Notes: generated by a model not told the origin, from the letters alone. Numbered from the stretch's first letter, positions 35,329 through 44,140 are shown. The stretch is 64,000 bases of DNA from Holophagaceae bacterium (GCA_016710635.1 JADJVL010000011.1:1-64000); one strand, 5' to 3'. Numbers and translations are program-made.

Positions 35329-36290
35329 GGATGGCAACACCGGACCGTGGTCTTTTCGGGATGCGGCACGGGGATGGGCCGTTCGACCCAGCCTGCCGCG
35401 CTATCGCTTGCCTGCACCCTTCCAGATCATGGTTCGCCAAACGCGGGCGAACCACGACCTGAAAGGGTGCCTGTGTTTAAGGTCAAGGGCGTTTGATCGC
35501 GCATTGGTCTTGGCGTTGAGGTTGGTGTTGATGTTGACCTTGACCTTGACCTTGAACTTGAAAAGGCGCCCTTGTTGGGCGTGATCCGCTTTCTGGATCA
35601 TGCCCAACAAGGGTGCAACGCGAGCGAAGCGAGCCAGGATGGGGATTGGAGCCATGTCGGGGTGGAAACGGCGGATGGGAACACCGGACCGTGGTCTTTC
35701 GGGATGCGGCACGGGGATGGCCCGCTCGACCCAGCCTGCCGCGCTATCGCTTGCCTGCACCCTTCCAGATCATGGTTCGCCAACTGCAGGCGAACCACGA
35801 CCTGAAAGGGTGCCTGTGTTTAAGGTCAAGGGCGTGGGAGTGCGCATGGGGGTCGAAGGTCAAATTGACGTTGATGTTGACCTTGCCGTTGACCTTTCTG
35901 TTGACCTTACAAAGGCGCCCTTGTTGGGCGTGATCCGCTTTCTGGATCATGTCCAACAAGGGTGCAACGCGAGCGAAGCGAGCCAGGACGGGACTGGAAC
36001 CATGTCGGGGTGGAAACGGCGGATGGCAACACCGGACCGTGGTCTTTTCGGGATCCGGCACGGAGACGGGCCGCTCGACCCAGCCTGCCGCGCTGTCGCT
36101 TGCCCGCACCCTTCCAGATCATGGTTCGCCAATTGCGGGCGAACCACGACCTGAAAGGGTGCCTGTGTTGAAGGTCAAGGGCGTTTGATCGCGCATTGGT
36201 CTTGGCGTTGAGGTTGGTGTTGATGTTGACCTTGACCTTGAAAAGGCGCCCTTGTTGGGCGTGATCCGCGGTCTGGAGCACGCCCACCCT
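35329..36290. repeat. three tandem copies of the ~345 bp modular hairpin repeat (locus D)
   Basis: Copies start at 35329, 35673 and 36021 (periods 344 and 348); the third is cut at the DNA ligase stop. Each has a framework (ACACCGGACCGTGGTC, CTGCCGCGCTATCGCTTG), a first 25-bp hairpin (35414-35438/35446-35470; 35757-35781/35789-35813; 36106-36130/36138-36162), a variable block with short TTGACC repeats, and a second 22-bp hairpin (35566-35587/35595-35616; 35915-35936/35944-35965; the third arm degenerate). The end is CGCGAGCGAAGCGAGCC. First-hairpin loops differ per copy (AAACGCG, AACTGCA, AATTGCG). Open frames across it are repeat shadows. Confidence 0.85.
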
Positions 36291-37157
36291 AGAACGCCTC
36301 CCGCACCCGGAGATAACTCGCAAACCGCGGCAGGCCGGTCTTCGTCAATCCGCGATAGGTGTAGGTGATCGTCGTGCCGACCGGCGGAGGATTCCTCCGC
36401 GCTTCGTCGCTGAAACCGGTCCCGATGAGGAAGCGCTTTCCTTCCGGCGTCTCGACCCGCAATGCGCCCAGCAGGCCGGAGAACTTGCCCTTGCCGGGCA
36501 CCTGGGCGATGACCACCGCCTCCGTGTCCAGCTGGGGCTTGAGCTTGAGGAGCACGTCGCTGCGGCCCGTGAGGTAGGGGCGTCGGCGAGGTGGAGCATC
36601 AGGCCTTCGCCGCCGTTGCGCACGACCGCGTCGAGCCTTGCCTTGAGCTCCTTGCGGTCCTTCACGGGACGCTGCTCCACGGCGACGAGCTGGGGCCAGG
36701 CGGCCGCGGCCACCACCGCCTGGATGCGCTGCGTCCGCTCGGCGAAGGTCCCCGGCGCGTCCGGCAGCTCGAAGACGCGGTAGGTGAGCTGCCGCCACTC
36801 GGCGTCCACGGGCTCGGCCTTCCGCACGAAGCCGGACAGGTCCTCGAAGCGTCCGCGGGCCAGCCAGAGCTCGCCGTCCAGGGCCTGGGCCGGCAGCTTC
36901 TCCAGGAACCACCGCGGCGCGTGGACTTCCCGGCCGCTACGGAAGCGCAGGGACTTGCCGTCCCACAGGGCCCGCACGCCGTCGTACTTTTCGCTCACGA
37001 GGTAGCGCGCGACTTCCGTTTCGGGGCCGAGGACCTGAGCGAGGAGCAGGGGCGGCGGCGCCTTCTGGGGCTTCGCCGCCGCGTCCGCGGGCGCGGCCAG
37101 CAGCGCGGTGGCGAGCAGGGTGCCACGCAGGAAGGATGCGGCCGCGGGTGCACGCAT
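36289..37157 (-). pseudogene. exported ATP-dependent DNA ligase (LigE/LigB-like), frameshifted
   Basis: A signal peptide (MRAPAAASFLRGTLLATALL through AAPADA) leads into a minimal ATP-dependent ligase, a family known to be periplasmic in some bacteria and linked to DNA uptake. Motif I is SEKYDGVRALWD (adenylated Lys), then DGELWLARGRFEDLSG, motif IV EGLMLHLADAP, and motif V DVLLKLKP, with an OB-fold end. The frame changes at a C run (on the + strand GGGG, 36577-36580), as if one base of five were lost. All motifs remain, so a sequencing error is as likely as true decay. The stop (36289) lies at the edge of the repeat array. Confidence 0.8.
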
Positions 37158-37362
37158 GGGGCACTCCTCAGATCGGTGTTTGTAGGACTTGGAATGGATT
37201 GTCGGACTCCCCTTGGGGCAACTCAACCCCCGGACGCGGTCGGATGGACCAGGAAGTGGTCCAACGGGGAAACCGGGAACCGGACCTTTCAGGAAGCCAC
37301 TGTGGGCGGGATCCTGGATGTGAAAAGAACGGTGTCGTTCTTTCCCTCCACGGAGTTCCTCC

Positions 37363-38718
37363 ATGACCCGGATTTCCCCCTCGGCCCTTCTTTCCGGCAG
37401 CCTTCTGCTGGCTTCCGCCCTCGCCTGTGGCGGTGGCGGCGGGGGCAGCGCTCCTCCTCCGGCCCTGGGGACCCTCACCGTCACCATCGCGGGGCTGCCC
37501 GGCGGGACCAACGCCACCGTGACCGTCACCGGTCCGTCCAGCTTCAGCCAGAACCTCACGGCGACCCAGACCCTGACGGCCCTGCCCGCGGGCACCTACA
37601 CCGTCGCGGCGATGGAGCTGATCGCCGCCGGCACCGAGTACCCGCCCGCCCAGGCCGCCCAGACCGTCCAGGTGGCCGCCGGCGGCGCGGCCACCGCCAC
37701 GGTGACCTACGCGGCGCATCCCCACTTCGTGTACGCGGCGAATTCGAACGCCGCGAACATCTCCGCCTACAAGGTGGACGCCACCACCGGCGCCCTCACC
37801 GCTGTCGGCGCCCCCATCGCCACCGGCAGCGAACCCCTCAACCTGGTTCCGCATCCCAGCGGCAAGTACGTCTACGTGCCCAACCGCAGCAGCGACGAGC
37901 TCCGGGCCTACACCGTGGACGCCGCCACCGGCCTGCTGACGGCCCTGGGCAACCCCCTGGCCGCCCCAGGCTCCGGCCCCACCGCCATGGTGGTCTCCCC
38001 CAACGGAAAGTGGGCCTTCGCCGCGAACTTCAACGGCAATTCCGTGGCTTCCTTCAGCATCGACGCTGCGACGGGGGCCCTCAGCCCCAACGGGAACCCG
38101 GTGAGCCCTGGCGGCGGAAGCCCCCGTCCCTGGGTGCTCGCCCAGGACCCCGGCGGAAAATTCCTCTACTCATGCAACTACGGCACCGGCACCGTCAGTG
38201 CCTTCAGCATCAACCCGACCACGGGCCAGTTGACGGCGGTGGGCGCGCCGGTGGCCGCCGGCGGCAGCGCCTGGGGCATCGCCATGCACCCCACGGGGAA
38301 ATTCCTCTTCATCTCCGCCTATACGACCCACATGGTCTACGTCTACGCCATCGACCCGGTCACCGGGGCCCTGACCCAGACCTCCTCGGCGGATACGGGC
38401 TCCACGGGCACCGAGATCATGACGGTGGATCCCACCGGAAAATTCGCCTATGTGGCGAACTACAGCGGCAACACGATCTCCATGTTCACCATCAACGGCA
38501 CGACGGGAGCCCTGACGCCGGTGGCCGGCTCGCCCCTGGCCTCCCCTGGCGGGCCCGCCTGCATCACCATCGACGCGAAAGGCAAATTCGCCTTCGTGAC
38601 CAACTACACCGGCGGCTCCGTGTCCGCCTACGCCATCAACGGCGCCACCGGCGCCCTCACCGCCATCGGCGCCGCCGTGCCCGCGGGCAGCTACCCCTGG
38701 ATGCTCACCTACCGCTGA
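37363..38718 (+). CDS. lactonase-like beta-propeller lipoprotein
   Basis: 451 residues. Lipobox LLLASALAC followed by a Gly run, a small beta domain (LGTLTVTIAGLPGGTNATVT), then repeats such as VYAANSNAANISAYKVDATT, VYVPNRSSDELRAYTVDAAT and AYVANYSGNTISMFTINGTT, spaced about 45-50 residues. This is a seven-bladed-type propeller of the YVTN/6-phosphogluconolactonase-like class. Lipid-anchored envelope protein; substrate or partner unknown. Divergent from the ligase gene. Confidence 0.85.
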   Translation: MTRISPSALLSGSLLLASALACGGGGGGSAPPPALGTLTVTIAGLPGGTNATVTVTGPSSFSQNLTATQTLTALPAGTYTVAAMELIAAGTEYPPAQAAQTVQVAAGGAATATVTYAAHPHFVYAANSNAANISAYKVDATTGALTAVGAPIATGSEPLNLVPHPSGKYVYVPNRSSDELRAYTVDAATGLLTALGNPLAAPGSGPTAMVVSPNGKWAFAANFNGNSVASFSIDAATGALSPNGNPVSPGGGSPRPWVLAQDPGGKFLYSCNYGTGTVSAFSINPTTGQLTAVGAPVAAGGSAWGIAMHPTGKFLFISAYTTHMVYVYAIDPVTGALTQTSSADTGSTGTEIMTVDPTGKFAYVANYSGNTISMFTINGTTGALTPVAGSPLASPGGPACITIDAKGKFAFVTNYTGGSVSAYAINGATGALTAIGAAVPAGSYPWMLTYR

Positions 38719-38759
38719 GCCCGTCCCTTCCGCGGTCCCGGGCCGGTTGCTGCTAGCCT

Positions 38760-39133
38760 GGGACCGTGGATCAGGGCGCCGCTGTCCGCGAGGGCAGAGG
38801 AAAGTCCGGACTCCGCAGGGCAGTGAGCCTGGTAACGCCAGGGCGGGGCGACCCGACGGAAAGTGCAACAGAGAGCAGACCGCCGATGGCTCCGCAAGGA
38901 GCACAGGCAAGGGTGAAAGGGTGGGGTAAGAGCCCACCGCCGCGCTGGCAACAGGGCGGGCATGGCAAACCCCTCACGGAGCAAGACCAAATAAGCCGGC
39001 GTGCTGAGCAATCAGTGAGGATTGGCCCGATCGAGCCGGCGGGTAGGTTGCTTGAGGTGGATGGCGACATCCATCCCAGAGGAATGGCGCCCCAGGCCGC
39101 AAGGCGGGACAGAATCCGGCTTACCGATCCACC
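38760..39133 (+). ncRNA. rnpB: RNase P RNA, bacterial class A
   Basis: RNA subunit of RNase P, which cleaves tRNA 5' leaders. Conserved elements in order: GAGGAAAGTCCGGACTCC (38796-38813), TGGTAACGCCAGG-type P7 region, GGAAAGTGCAACAGAGAGCA, GGGTAAGAGCCCACC, and the 3' P4 partner ACAGAATCCGGCTTA near 39109-39123. The ends pair through GTGGATC and GATCCAC (P1). Boundaries are approximate. A perfect 10-bp hairpin (39133-39142/39147-39156) follows, without a T tract. Confidence 0.95.
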
Positions 39134-39156
39134 ACGGCCCGCGCAAGCGGGCCGTG
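39133..39156 (+). terminator. hairpin downstream of rnpB
   Basis: CACGGCCCGC, loop GCAA, GCGGGCCGTG: a 10-bp perfect stem with a GNRA-type loop, immediately after the RNase P P1 pairing. It lacks a T tract (TCAATG follows), so it is a terminator only by position. Confidence 0.5.
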
Positions 39157-39440
39157 TCAATGTTGACGAGGGGGGACCGCGCGCTCGCTCCGCTCGCTCT
39201 CCGTCCCCCCTCGTGCTCCCCCACGCGGTGCCCAGGCGGAGCCCGGGCACCGCGTCGCGTCCTCCCCACGCTGGCGTGCCGGGCTTTTCCGGTGCGAGGG
39301 AAATGCGGTAGCCTGGAATCCTTCCTGGATAGGCCTCTGCTCCTCCTCCATTCGATTCGCGTGCTGCCTGGACTTGCCGTCGGCTTGGCCTCCGGCTGCT
39401 GAACGCCTCCCTCCGCTTTGGCGGAGGAAACCCCCATCGA
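39157..39440. repeat. hairpin-rich spacer after rnpB, no gene
   Basis: Contains a 12-bp stem at 39166-39177 with 39203-39214 whose loop is GCTCGC-rich (CGCTCGCTCCGCTCGCTC). It is followed by a second inverted repeat CGCGGTGCCC...GGGCACCGCG at about 39234-39264. The GCTCGC pattern echoes the ends of the hairpin repeats at 5.4 and 35 kb. I see no open frame with gene features. Confidence 0.55.
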
Positions 39441-40253
39441 ATGCATGAAGGAACTCCCTTGAACCAGTCATTGCAGAACCTCTGCCTGCGCCTCGAATGC
39501 GCCCAGGCTGAACAGAACCAGGCCGTGGCCCGCGCCGAAGCCCGGTTGAATCCTTCCTCCGGCGCCCGCTGCGAGCGCATCGCCGGCGCCTACGCCGTCT
39601 TCCTCGGCCCCGGCCACATGCTGAACCAGGGCCTCGCCCTGGGCCTCGCCGGACCCATGTCGGAGGCCGACCTCGACCGCCTCGAAACCGTCCTCGGCGC
39701 GCCCACGACGGTGGAACTCTCCGCCGGCGCCGATCCCTCCGTGGCGCCCCTGCTGGCGGCGCGCGGCTACCGGATCCACCTGTTCCAGCAGGTGTGGATG
39801 CGCGACCTCCCGGCCGGCGAAGATCTCGAACACCGGACAAAACTCGAGGTCCGGCCCATCCGACCCGGTGAGGAAGCCCTCTTCGGGAAGGTGGTCTTCG
39901 CGGGCTTCATGGAGACCGACGACCTCGACTCCGTGGATCCCGCGCCCTTCGCCGCGACCACCTCGGCGGAAGGCACCACCTGCTTCCTCGCCTTCGCGGA
40001 CGGCGTCCCCCTGGGCGCCGGCACGGTGGGCCTCGCCGGAGGCGTCGCCACACTCTCTGGAACCTCCGTGCTGCCGCGCTTCCGCGGCCGGGGCGGGCAG
40101 GGGGCCCTCATCCGCGGGCGCCTCGCCTTCGCCCGGGAGCGCGGCTGTGCCCTCGCCGCCAGCGCCACCCTGCCCGGGACCCACAGTCAGGCCAACCTGG
40201 AGCGCGCCGGCTTCCGGGTGGCCTATCCGAAGCTGGAACTCGTGAAGGCTTGA
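39441..40253 (+). CDS. GNAT-family N-acetyltransferase
   Basis: 270 residues. The C-terminal half holds the GNAT acetyl-CoA signature, LSGTSVLPRFRGRGGQGALI, followed by ARERGCALAASATLPGTHSQ and NLERAGFRVAYPKLEL. The N-terminal half is a second GNAT-like domain (YAVFLGPGHMLNQGLALGLA), as in double-domain members. Acceptor unknown. ATG 39441 has GGAGG 13 bases upstream; a TTG at 39459 with AAGGA is an alternative. A terminator follows. Confidence 0.85.
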   Translation: MHEGTPLNQSLQNLCLRLECAQAEQNQAVARAEARLNPSSGARCERIAGAYAVFLGPGHMLNQGLALGLAGPMSEADLDRLETVLGAPTTVELSAGADPSVAPLLAARGYRIHLFQQVWMRDLPAGEDLEHRTKLEVRPIRPGEEALFGKVVFAGFMETDDLDSVDPAPFAATTSAEGTTCFLAFADGVPLGAGTVGLAGGVATLSGTSVLPRFRGRGGQGALIRGRLAFARERGCALAASATLPGTHSQANLERAGFRVAYPKLELVKA

Positions 40254-40282
40254 GGGGAAGCCCTCAAGCTGTGAGCCTGGAC

Positions 40283-40315
40283 GGACGCGCGCCCGGTGGC
40301 GCGCGTCCTTTTCTC
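40283..40315 (+). terminator. Rho-independent terminator between the GNAT and MFS genes
   Basis: GGACGCGCGCC (40283-40293), loop CGGT, GGCGCGCGTCC (40298-40308), then TTTTCTCC. It also argues that the MFS gene starts at or after 40325, not at the TTG at 40250. Confidence 0.85.
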
Positions 40316-40324
40316 CGGCAGCCC

Positions 40325-41524
40325 GTGGCCCCGACCTTCTTCACCCCCAGCCGTCGCGCCCTCCTCGTGGTGGGCCTCGCCTTCTTCACGGACATGTGCC
40401 TGTACTACCTGCTGGTGCCCCTGCTGCCCCAGTACGCCCGGGATCTCAAGCTCAGCCAGATGGGCGTGGGCGCCCTCTTCGGCAGCTACGCCGTGGCCCT
40501 GCTCCTGGTGACCGTGCCCCTGGGGATCATGGTGGACCGGGTGGGCCGCAAGACGCCCATGCTGCTGGGCCTGGCGGGCCTTTTCGGGGCGACCCTGCTC
40601 TTCGCCTTCTCGCACAATTTCGGACTGCTCATCCTCGCCCGCTCCCTGCAGGGCATCGCGGGCTCCGCCACCTGGGTGCCGGGCCTGGCCCTGCTGGCGG
40701 ACCACTTCCCTTCGGAGAAGCGCGGCCAGGCCATGGCCACCTGCTTCGCCATGGCCAACCTGGGCGTGCTGCTGGGCCCGCCCCTTTCGGGCTTCCTCGC
40801 GGTCCACGGCGGTCCCAAGGCGCCCTACCTCTTCGGCGCGGGGCTGGTGGCGCTGGACTTCCTCCTTCGCTTCGCCTGGCTGGAGGAGGTGCCCTCCCGG
40901 AGCGCCGGACGCATTCCTTGGCTGAGCCTCATGCGGGACCGGAGCATCCTCGCCTTCGCCGGGGCCCTGGGCGCTGGCGCCGGCCTCTGGGCGCTGCTGG
41001 AAGCCACGCTGCCCCTGCACCTGGATCGGGTCCACCACCTGGGTCCCCGGGGCATCGGCCTCTGCTTCACCGCCGCGGGCATCGCCCACACGATCACTTC
41101 GCCCCTCATGGGCCGGCTGTCGGACCGCATCGGCCGCAAGCGGGTGGTGATGGCGGGCTGCCTCCTGTGCGTGCTCACGCTGCCGCTGCCGGTCTTCGCC
41201 CCCAGCGTGCCCTGGGTGGTGGCGAGCCTCGTGGCCCTGGGCGCCGCCGCGAGCCTGCTGATGGCGCCCTCCAGTCCCGGGGTGGCGGACGCCGTGGAGC
41301 GCCGGGGCGTCGGGGACTACGGCGCCGGCTTCTCCATCCTCAACATCGCCTACGCCCTCGGCATGATGGCGGGCCCCTACCTGGGCAGCGCCCTGGCCCA
41401 GGAATTCGGCCTGCGCACGGCGCTGATCGCCGCGGGCCTCGCCATCGGCGCCTACGCCTTCGTGGTGCGCCGGGCGGACGAGCGGGAGCGGGGCGCGGGC
41501 ACGGCGGGGGCGGGGGCGCTGTAG
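40325..41524 (+). CDS. MFS transporter
   Basis: 399-residue, 12-helix major facilitator. A-motif GIMVDRVGRKTPMLL between helices 2 and 3 and its repeat GRLSDRIGRKRVVMAG in the second half. The family resembles drug or sugar/H+ antiporters (MdtG or VMAT-like); substrate unknown. The GTG at 40325 comes just after the terminator; earlier starts would run through it. Its 3' end overlaps the convergent Lrp gene by 73 bases. Confidence 0.88.
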   Translation: MAPTFFTPSRRALLVVGLAFFTDMCLYYLLVPLLPQYARDLKLSQMGVGALFGSYAVALLLVTVPLGIMVDRVGRKTPMLLGLAGLFGATLLFAFSHNFGLLILARSLQGIAGSATWVPGLALLADHFPSEKRGQAMATCFAMANLGVLLGPPLSGFLAVHGGPKAPYLFGAGLVALDFLLRFAWLEEVPSRSAGRIPWLSLMRDRSILAFAGALGAGAGLWALLEATLPLHLDRVHHLGPRGIGLCFTAAGIAHTITSPLMGRLSDRIGRKRVVMAGCLLCVLTLPLPVFAPSVPWVVASLVALGAAASLLMAPSSPGVADAVERRGVGDYGAGFSILNIAYALGMMAGPYLGSALAQEFGLRTALIAAGLAIGAYAFVVRRADERERGAGTAGAGAL

Positions 41525-41982
41525 TCCGGCCACTGGTCCTTCCACACGGTGTCGAAGAGCATGGCGGTCTGGATGTTCTGGACCTCGGGCCGGGAGGTGA
41601 AGGCGTCCAGGGCCAGATCCCGGAGATGACTGGGATCCTTCACCGCGACATGGACCTGGAAGTCGAAGGCGCCGGTGACGTGGTAGAGGGCCACCACCTC
41701 CGGCCGCCCAAGCAGGTGGTGGACGAAGGCCTTGAGCTTGGCCCGGGAGTGCTGGCTGAGCTGCACGCCGATGAGGGCCTGGAGGCCGATGCCCAGGGCG
41801 CCTGGGTCCACGAAGGCGTGGAAGCCCCGGAGCACCCCGGCCTTCTGGAGGCGCTGGACCCGCACCAGGCAGGAGGAAGGCGCCAGACCCACGGCGGCCG
41901 CCAGTTCCTTGTTGGAGAGCCGAGCATTCTTCTGGAGAAGGCCGAGGAGATCGAAGTCGGTTCGGTCGAGGGCGGGAAACAT
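41452..41982 (-). CDS. Lrp/AsnC family transcriptional regulator
   Basis: 176 residues: N-terminal winged helix (LDRTDFDLLGLLQKNARLSN, then KELAAAVGLAPSSCLVRVQR) and a C-terminal RAM domain (VVALYHVTGAFDFQVHVAVK). The Pro/Ser/Arg-rich tail is encoded opposite the MFS 3' end. ATG 41982 has AGGAG seven bases upstream. Lrp-type regulators usually respond to an amino acid and often control the divergent gene, here a PLP-dependent sulfur-amino-acid enzyme. Confidence 0.93.
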   Translation of the reverse strand: MFPALDRTDFDLLGLLQKNARLSNKELAAAVGLAPSSCLVRVQRLQKAGVLRGFHAFVDPGALGIGLQALIGVQLSQHSRAKLKAFVHHLLGRPEVVALYHVTGAFDFQVHVAVKDPSHLRDLALDAFTSRPEVQNIQTAMLFDTVWKDQWPDYSAPAPAVPAPRSRSSARRTTKA

Positions 41983-42012
41983 GAACAAACTCCTAATTTA
42001 ATTCGTTGGCTG

Positions 42013-42042
42013 AATCTAATACCGAACCAGATCCTGTATCAA
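42013..42042 (-). promoter_or_regulatory. probable promoter of the Lrp-type regulator
   Basis: On the minus strand: -35 TTGATA (42042-42037), 18-bp spacer, -10 TAGATT (42018-42013). The surrounding AT-rich intergenic DNA (41983-42069) is a plausible Lrp operator for both divergent genes. Confidence 0.45.
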
Positions 42043-42069
42043 GCCTGAATTGCCGAATCGGAGCGCACC

Positions 42070-43293
42070 ATGATCCCGACCCAGTCCGCCCTCGAGACCC
42101 TCGCCGTCCACGCCGGCCGGGAAGAGCTGATGGCCCTCGGCGTCCACGCCCTGCCCATCGACCTCAGCAGCACCTACCCGATCCGCGACCTGCAGGAGGG
42201 CGGCGAAGCCCTGGAGCGCATGGCCCTGGGCGGCGAGGACAAGTCGAATCCCATCTACGCCCGCCTCTACAACCCCACCGTGGGCCGCTTCGAAGAGGCC
42301 CTCGCGCAGCTCGAAGGCGCCGAAGCCGGCGTGGCCTTCGCATCGGGCATGGCCGCCCTGACGGCCTGCCTCCTGGCCGCGAAGCAGAAGGGGAACCATG
42401 TCGTGGCGGTGCGTCCCCTCTACGGCGGCAGCGACCATCTCCTCGCCTCGGGCCTGCTGGGCCTGGAGGTCACCTGGGCCGAGGCCGACGGCATCCGGGA
42501 GGCCCTGCGCAGCGACACCTGCCTGGTGATCGTCGAGAGCCCCGCCAATCCGACCCTGCAGCTGGTGGATCTGGAGGCCGTGGTGATCCAGGCCTGCGGC
42601 GTGCCCGTGCTGGTGGACAGCACCTTCGCCACGCCCGTGCTCCAGAACCCCCTGAAGCTCGGTGCCGCCATGGTCCTCCACAGCGCCACCAAGTTCCTCG
42701 GCGGCCACGGCGACGTCATCGCCGGCGCCGTGGCCACGAGCCAGGCCTGGGCCACGGAACTGCGCAAGATCCGCGTCATCACCGGCAGCATCCTCCACCC
42801 CCTGGCCGCCTACCTGCTGCACCGCGGCCTGCCGACCCTGCCCCTGCGGGTGCGGGCCGCCCAGGAAGGCGCGAAGTTCGTCGCCGCCAGGCTGGTGGCC
42901 CATCCGGCGGTCAAGGCCGTGCACTATCCCGGTCTGCCGGGCGAGGATCCCGCCGGCCTCATCGGCACTCAGATGAAGGGCCCCGGCTCCCTCATGGCCT
43001 TCGACCTGGGCACCTTCGAGATGGCCCAGGAGGTCATGGCCAACGTGAAACTCATGACCCCGGCGGTGTCCCTGGGCTCCGTGGACAGTCTCATCCAGCA
43101 CCCGGCAGCCCTCACGCACCGGGTGGTGGACGCCGCCGCCAAGACCAAGTCCGGCATCAGCGCGGGCCTGCTGCGCCTCAGCGTGGGCATCGAAGCCCCC
43201 GAGGATATTTGGGCCGACCTGGAACAGGCCCTGGCCAAGGCCAGCGTCGCCGCCATGCAGAAGGCCGCGGTCCTGGAGACCGTCGCGCCCTGA
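42070..43293 (+). CDS. Cys/Met-metabolism PLP enzyme (methionine gamma-lyase/cystathionine lyase type)
   Basis: 407 residues, fold type I PLP enzyme. The PLP lysine is in HSATKFLGGHGDVIAG; upstream are YARLYNPTVGRFEEALAQLE, AFASGMAAL and the PLP-phosphate/ring contacts VDSTFATPVLQNPL. The C-terminal PAVSLGSVDSLIQHPA is typical of the family. Methionine gamma-lyase, cystathionine gamma-lyase/synthase and O-acetylhomoserine sulfhydrylase cannot be separated here. Divergent from the Lrp regulator, which may respond to a related amino acid. Confidence 0.88.
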   Translation: MIPTQSALETLAVHAGREELMALGVHALPIDLSSTYPIRDLQEGGEALERMALGGEDKSNPIYARLYNPTVGRFEEALAQLEGAEAGVAFASGMAALTACLLAAKQKGNHVVAVRPLYGGSDHLLASGLLGLEVTWAEADGIREALRSDTCLVIVESPANPTLQLVDLEAVVIQACGVPVLVDSTFATPVLQNPLKLGAAMVLHSATKFLGGHGDVIAGAVATSQAWATELRKIRVITGSILHPLAAYLLHRGLPTLPLRVRAAQEGAKFVAARLVAHPAVKAVHYPGLPGEDPAGLIGTQMKGPGSLMAFDLGTFEMAQEVMANVKLMTPAVSLGSVDSLIQHPAALTHRVVDAAAKTKSGISAGLLRLSVGIEAPEDIWADLEQALAKASVAAMQKAAVLETVAP

Positions 43294-43393
43294 AGCCCAG
43301 AGGCCGGCCCCGCAGCCCCTGGCGTCCTGGTTCTGAATGGCTCGCCTGCGGGCCTGGCGCGGACTTGTGGGAAACTGGCGGGTCGGAGGAATC

Positions 43394-44140
43394 ATGCCCG
43401 CAAGACCCCTGTCCGCCCTGTGGATCGTCGCCGCCGTAGCCTCAGCCCAGGCTCCGCCTCCGGTCCCGCCGGCCCATGCTCAGGCGCCCGCACCGGCTCC
43501 GGTGCCCGCTCCGGCGCCAAAGCCCGCGCCAGCCCCGACGCCGAAGCCTGCCCTGGCGCCGAAGCCCGCGCCAGCTCCGCCCCCGGCTCCGCTGCCCGGC
43601 CCCGAACTGGCTTCGGTCCTGCCCCTGCCCAGGGGCTGGAAGCAGGAACGGCTTGAGTTCCCACTGCGCTTCGCCCCCATGCTGCCCTACGCGGGCACCG
43701 AGGAGCTGCGCTTCAGCCCCAACATGTTCCGGCGCGGCGCTCCGGACTATTTCTCCTATGTGATCCGGTGGTGGCTGGTGGGCCGGCCGGTCTTCACGGC
43801 GAAGCAGTTTGAAGAAGACCTGACGGGCTACTTCCAGGGGCTCATGGTGGCCCAGGGCCGTGAGAAGGACCTGACGGTGGATCCCGGCAGCACCCATGTG
43901 GCGGTGAAGCCCATGGGGCCCCGCCGCTTCCGCGCCTTCGTGACCACCGTGGACGCCTTCAACGGGGCCGCGCCCTTGGACCTCATCGTGGACATCGAGG
44001 TCGTGGATCCGGTGAAGGGCCACCGGGCCGTCTACATGGCCATCGCTCCGACCATGGCGGCGTGGAACGTGCGCGAAAGCCTGATGAACGTGCTGAAGAC
44101 CGCCCGGGACGCCAAGCCCGCCCCGACCAAGGGACCCTGA
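43394..44140 (+). CDS. exported protein with Ala/Pro-rich repeat, unknown
   Basis: 248 residues. A signal peptide (PARPLSALWIVAAVASAQA), then about 55 residues of Ala-Pro repeats with Lys (APKPAPAP, PKPALAPKP), likely a flexible wall-spanning linker, then a globular domain (GWKQERLEFPLRFAPMLPYA; SYVIRWWLVGRPVFTAKQFE). No family recognised. GGAGGA precedes the ATG. The stop lies within a 25-bp tandem repeat. Confidence 0.65.
   Translation: MPARPLSALWIVAAVASAQAPPPVPPAHAQAPAPAPVPAPAPKPAPAPTPKPALAPKPAPAPPPAPLPGPELASVLPLPRGWKQERLEFPLRFAPMLPYAGTEELRFSPNMFRRGAPDYFSYVIRWWLVGRPVFTAKQFEEDLTGYFQGLMVAQGREKDLTVDPGSTHVAVKPMGPRRFRAFVTTVDAFNGAAPLDLIVDIEVVDPVKGHRAVYMAIAPTMAAWNVRESLMNVLKTARDAKPAPTKGP

Noticed and set aside
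35327..36188. Several overlapping small frames across the 35-36 kb repeats, rich in Arg and Pro
   Set aside because: They recur in register with the repeat copies on both strands and have no ribosome sites. The conserved property is hairpin pairing, not coding.
35329..36290. Possible CRISPR array
   Set aside because: Repeat units of about 345 bp with internal hairpins and nearly identical interiors do not fit short repeats with unique spacers, and no cas gene is present.
39157..39440. Arg/Pro-rich frames around rnpB
   Set aside because: They overlap the RNase P RNA and its hairpins; no gene features.
40250..40324. TTG start of the second MFS gene overlapping the GNAT stop
   Set aside because: The extra 25 residues would run through a clear Rho-independent terminator; GTG 40325 fits better.
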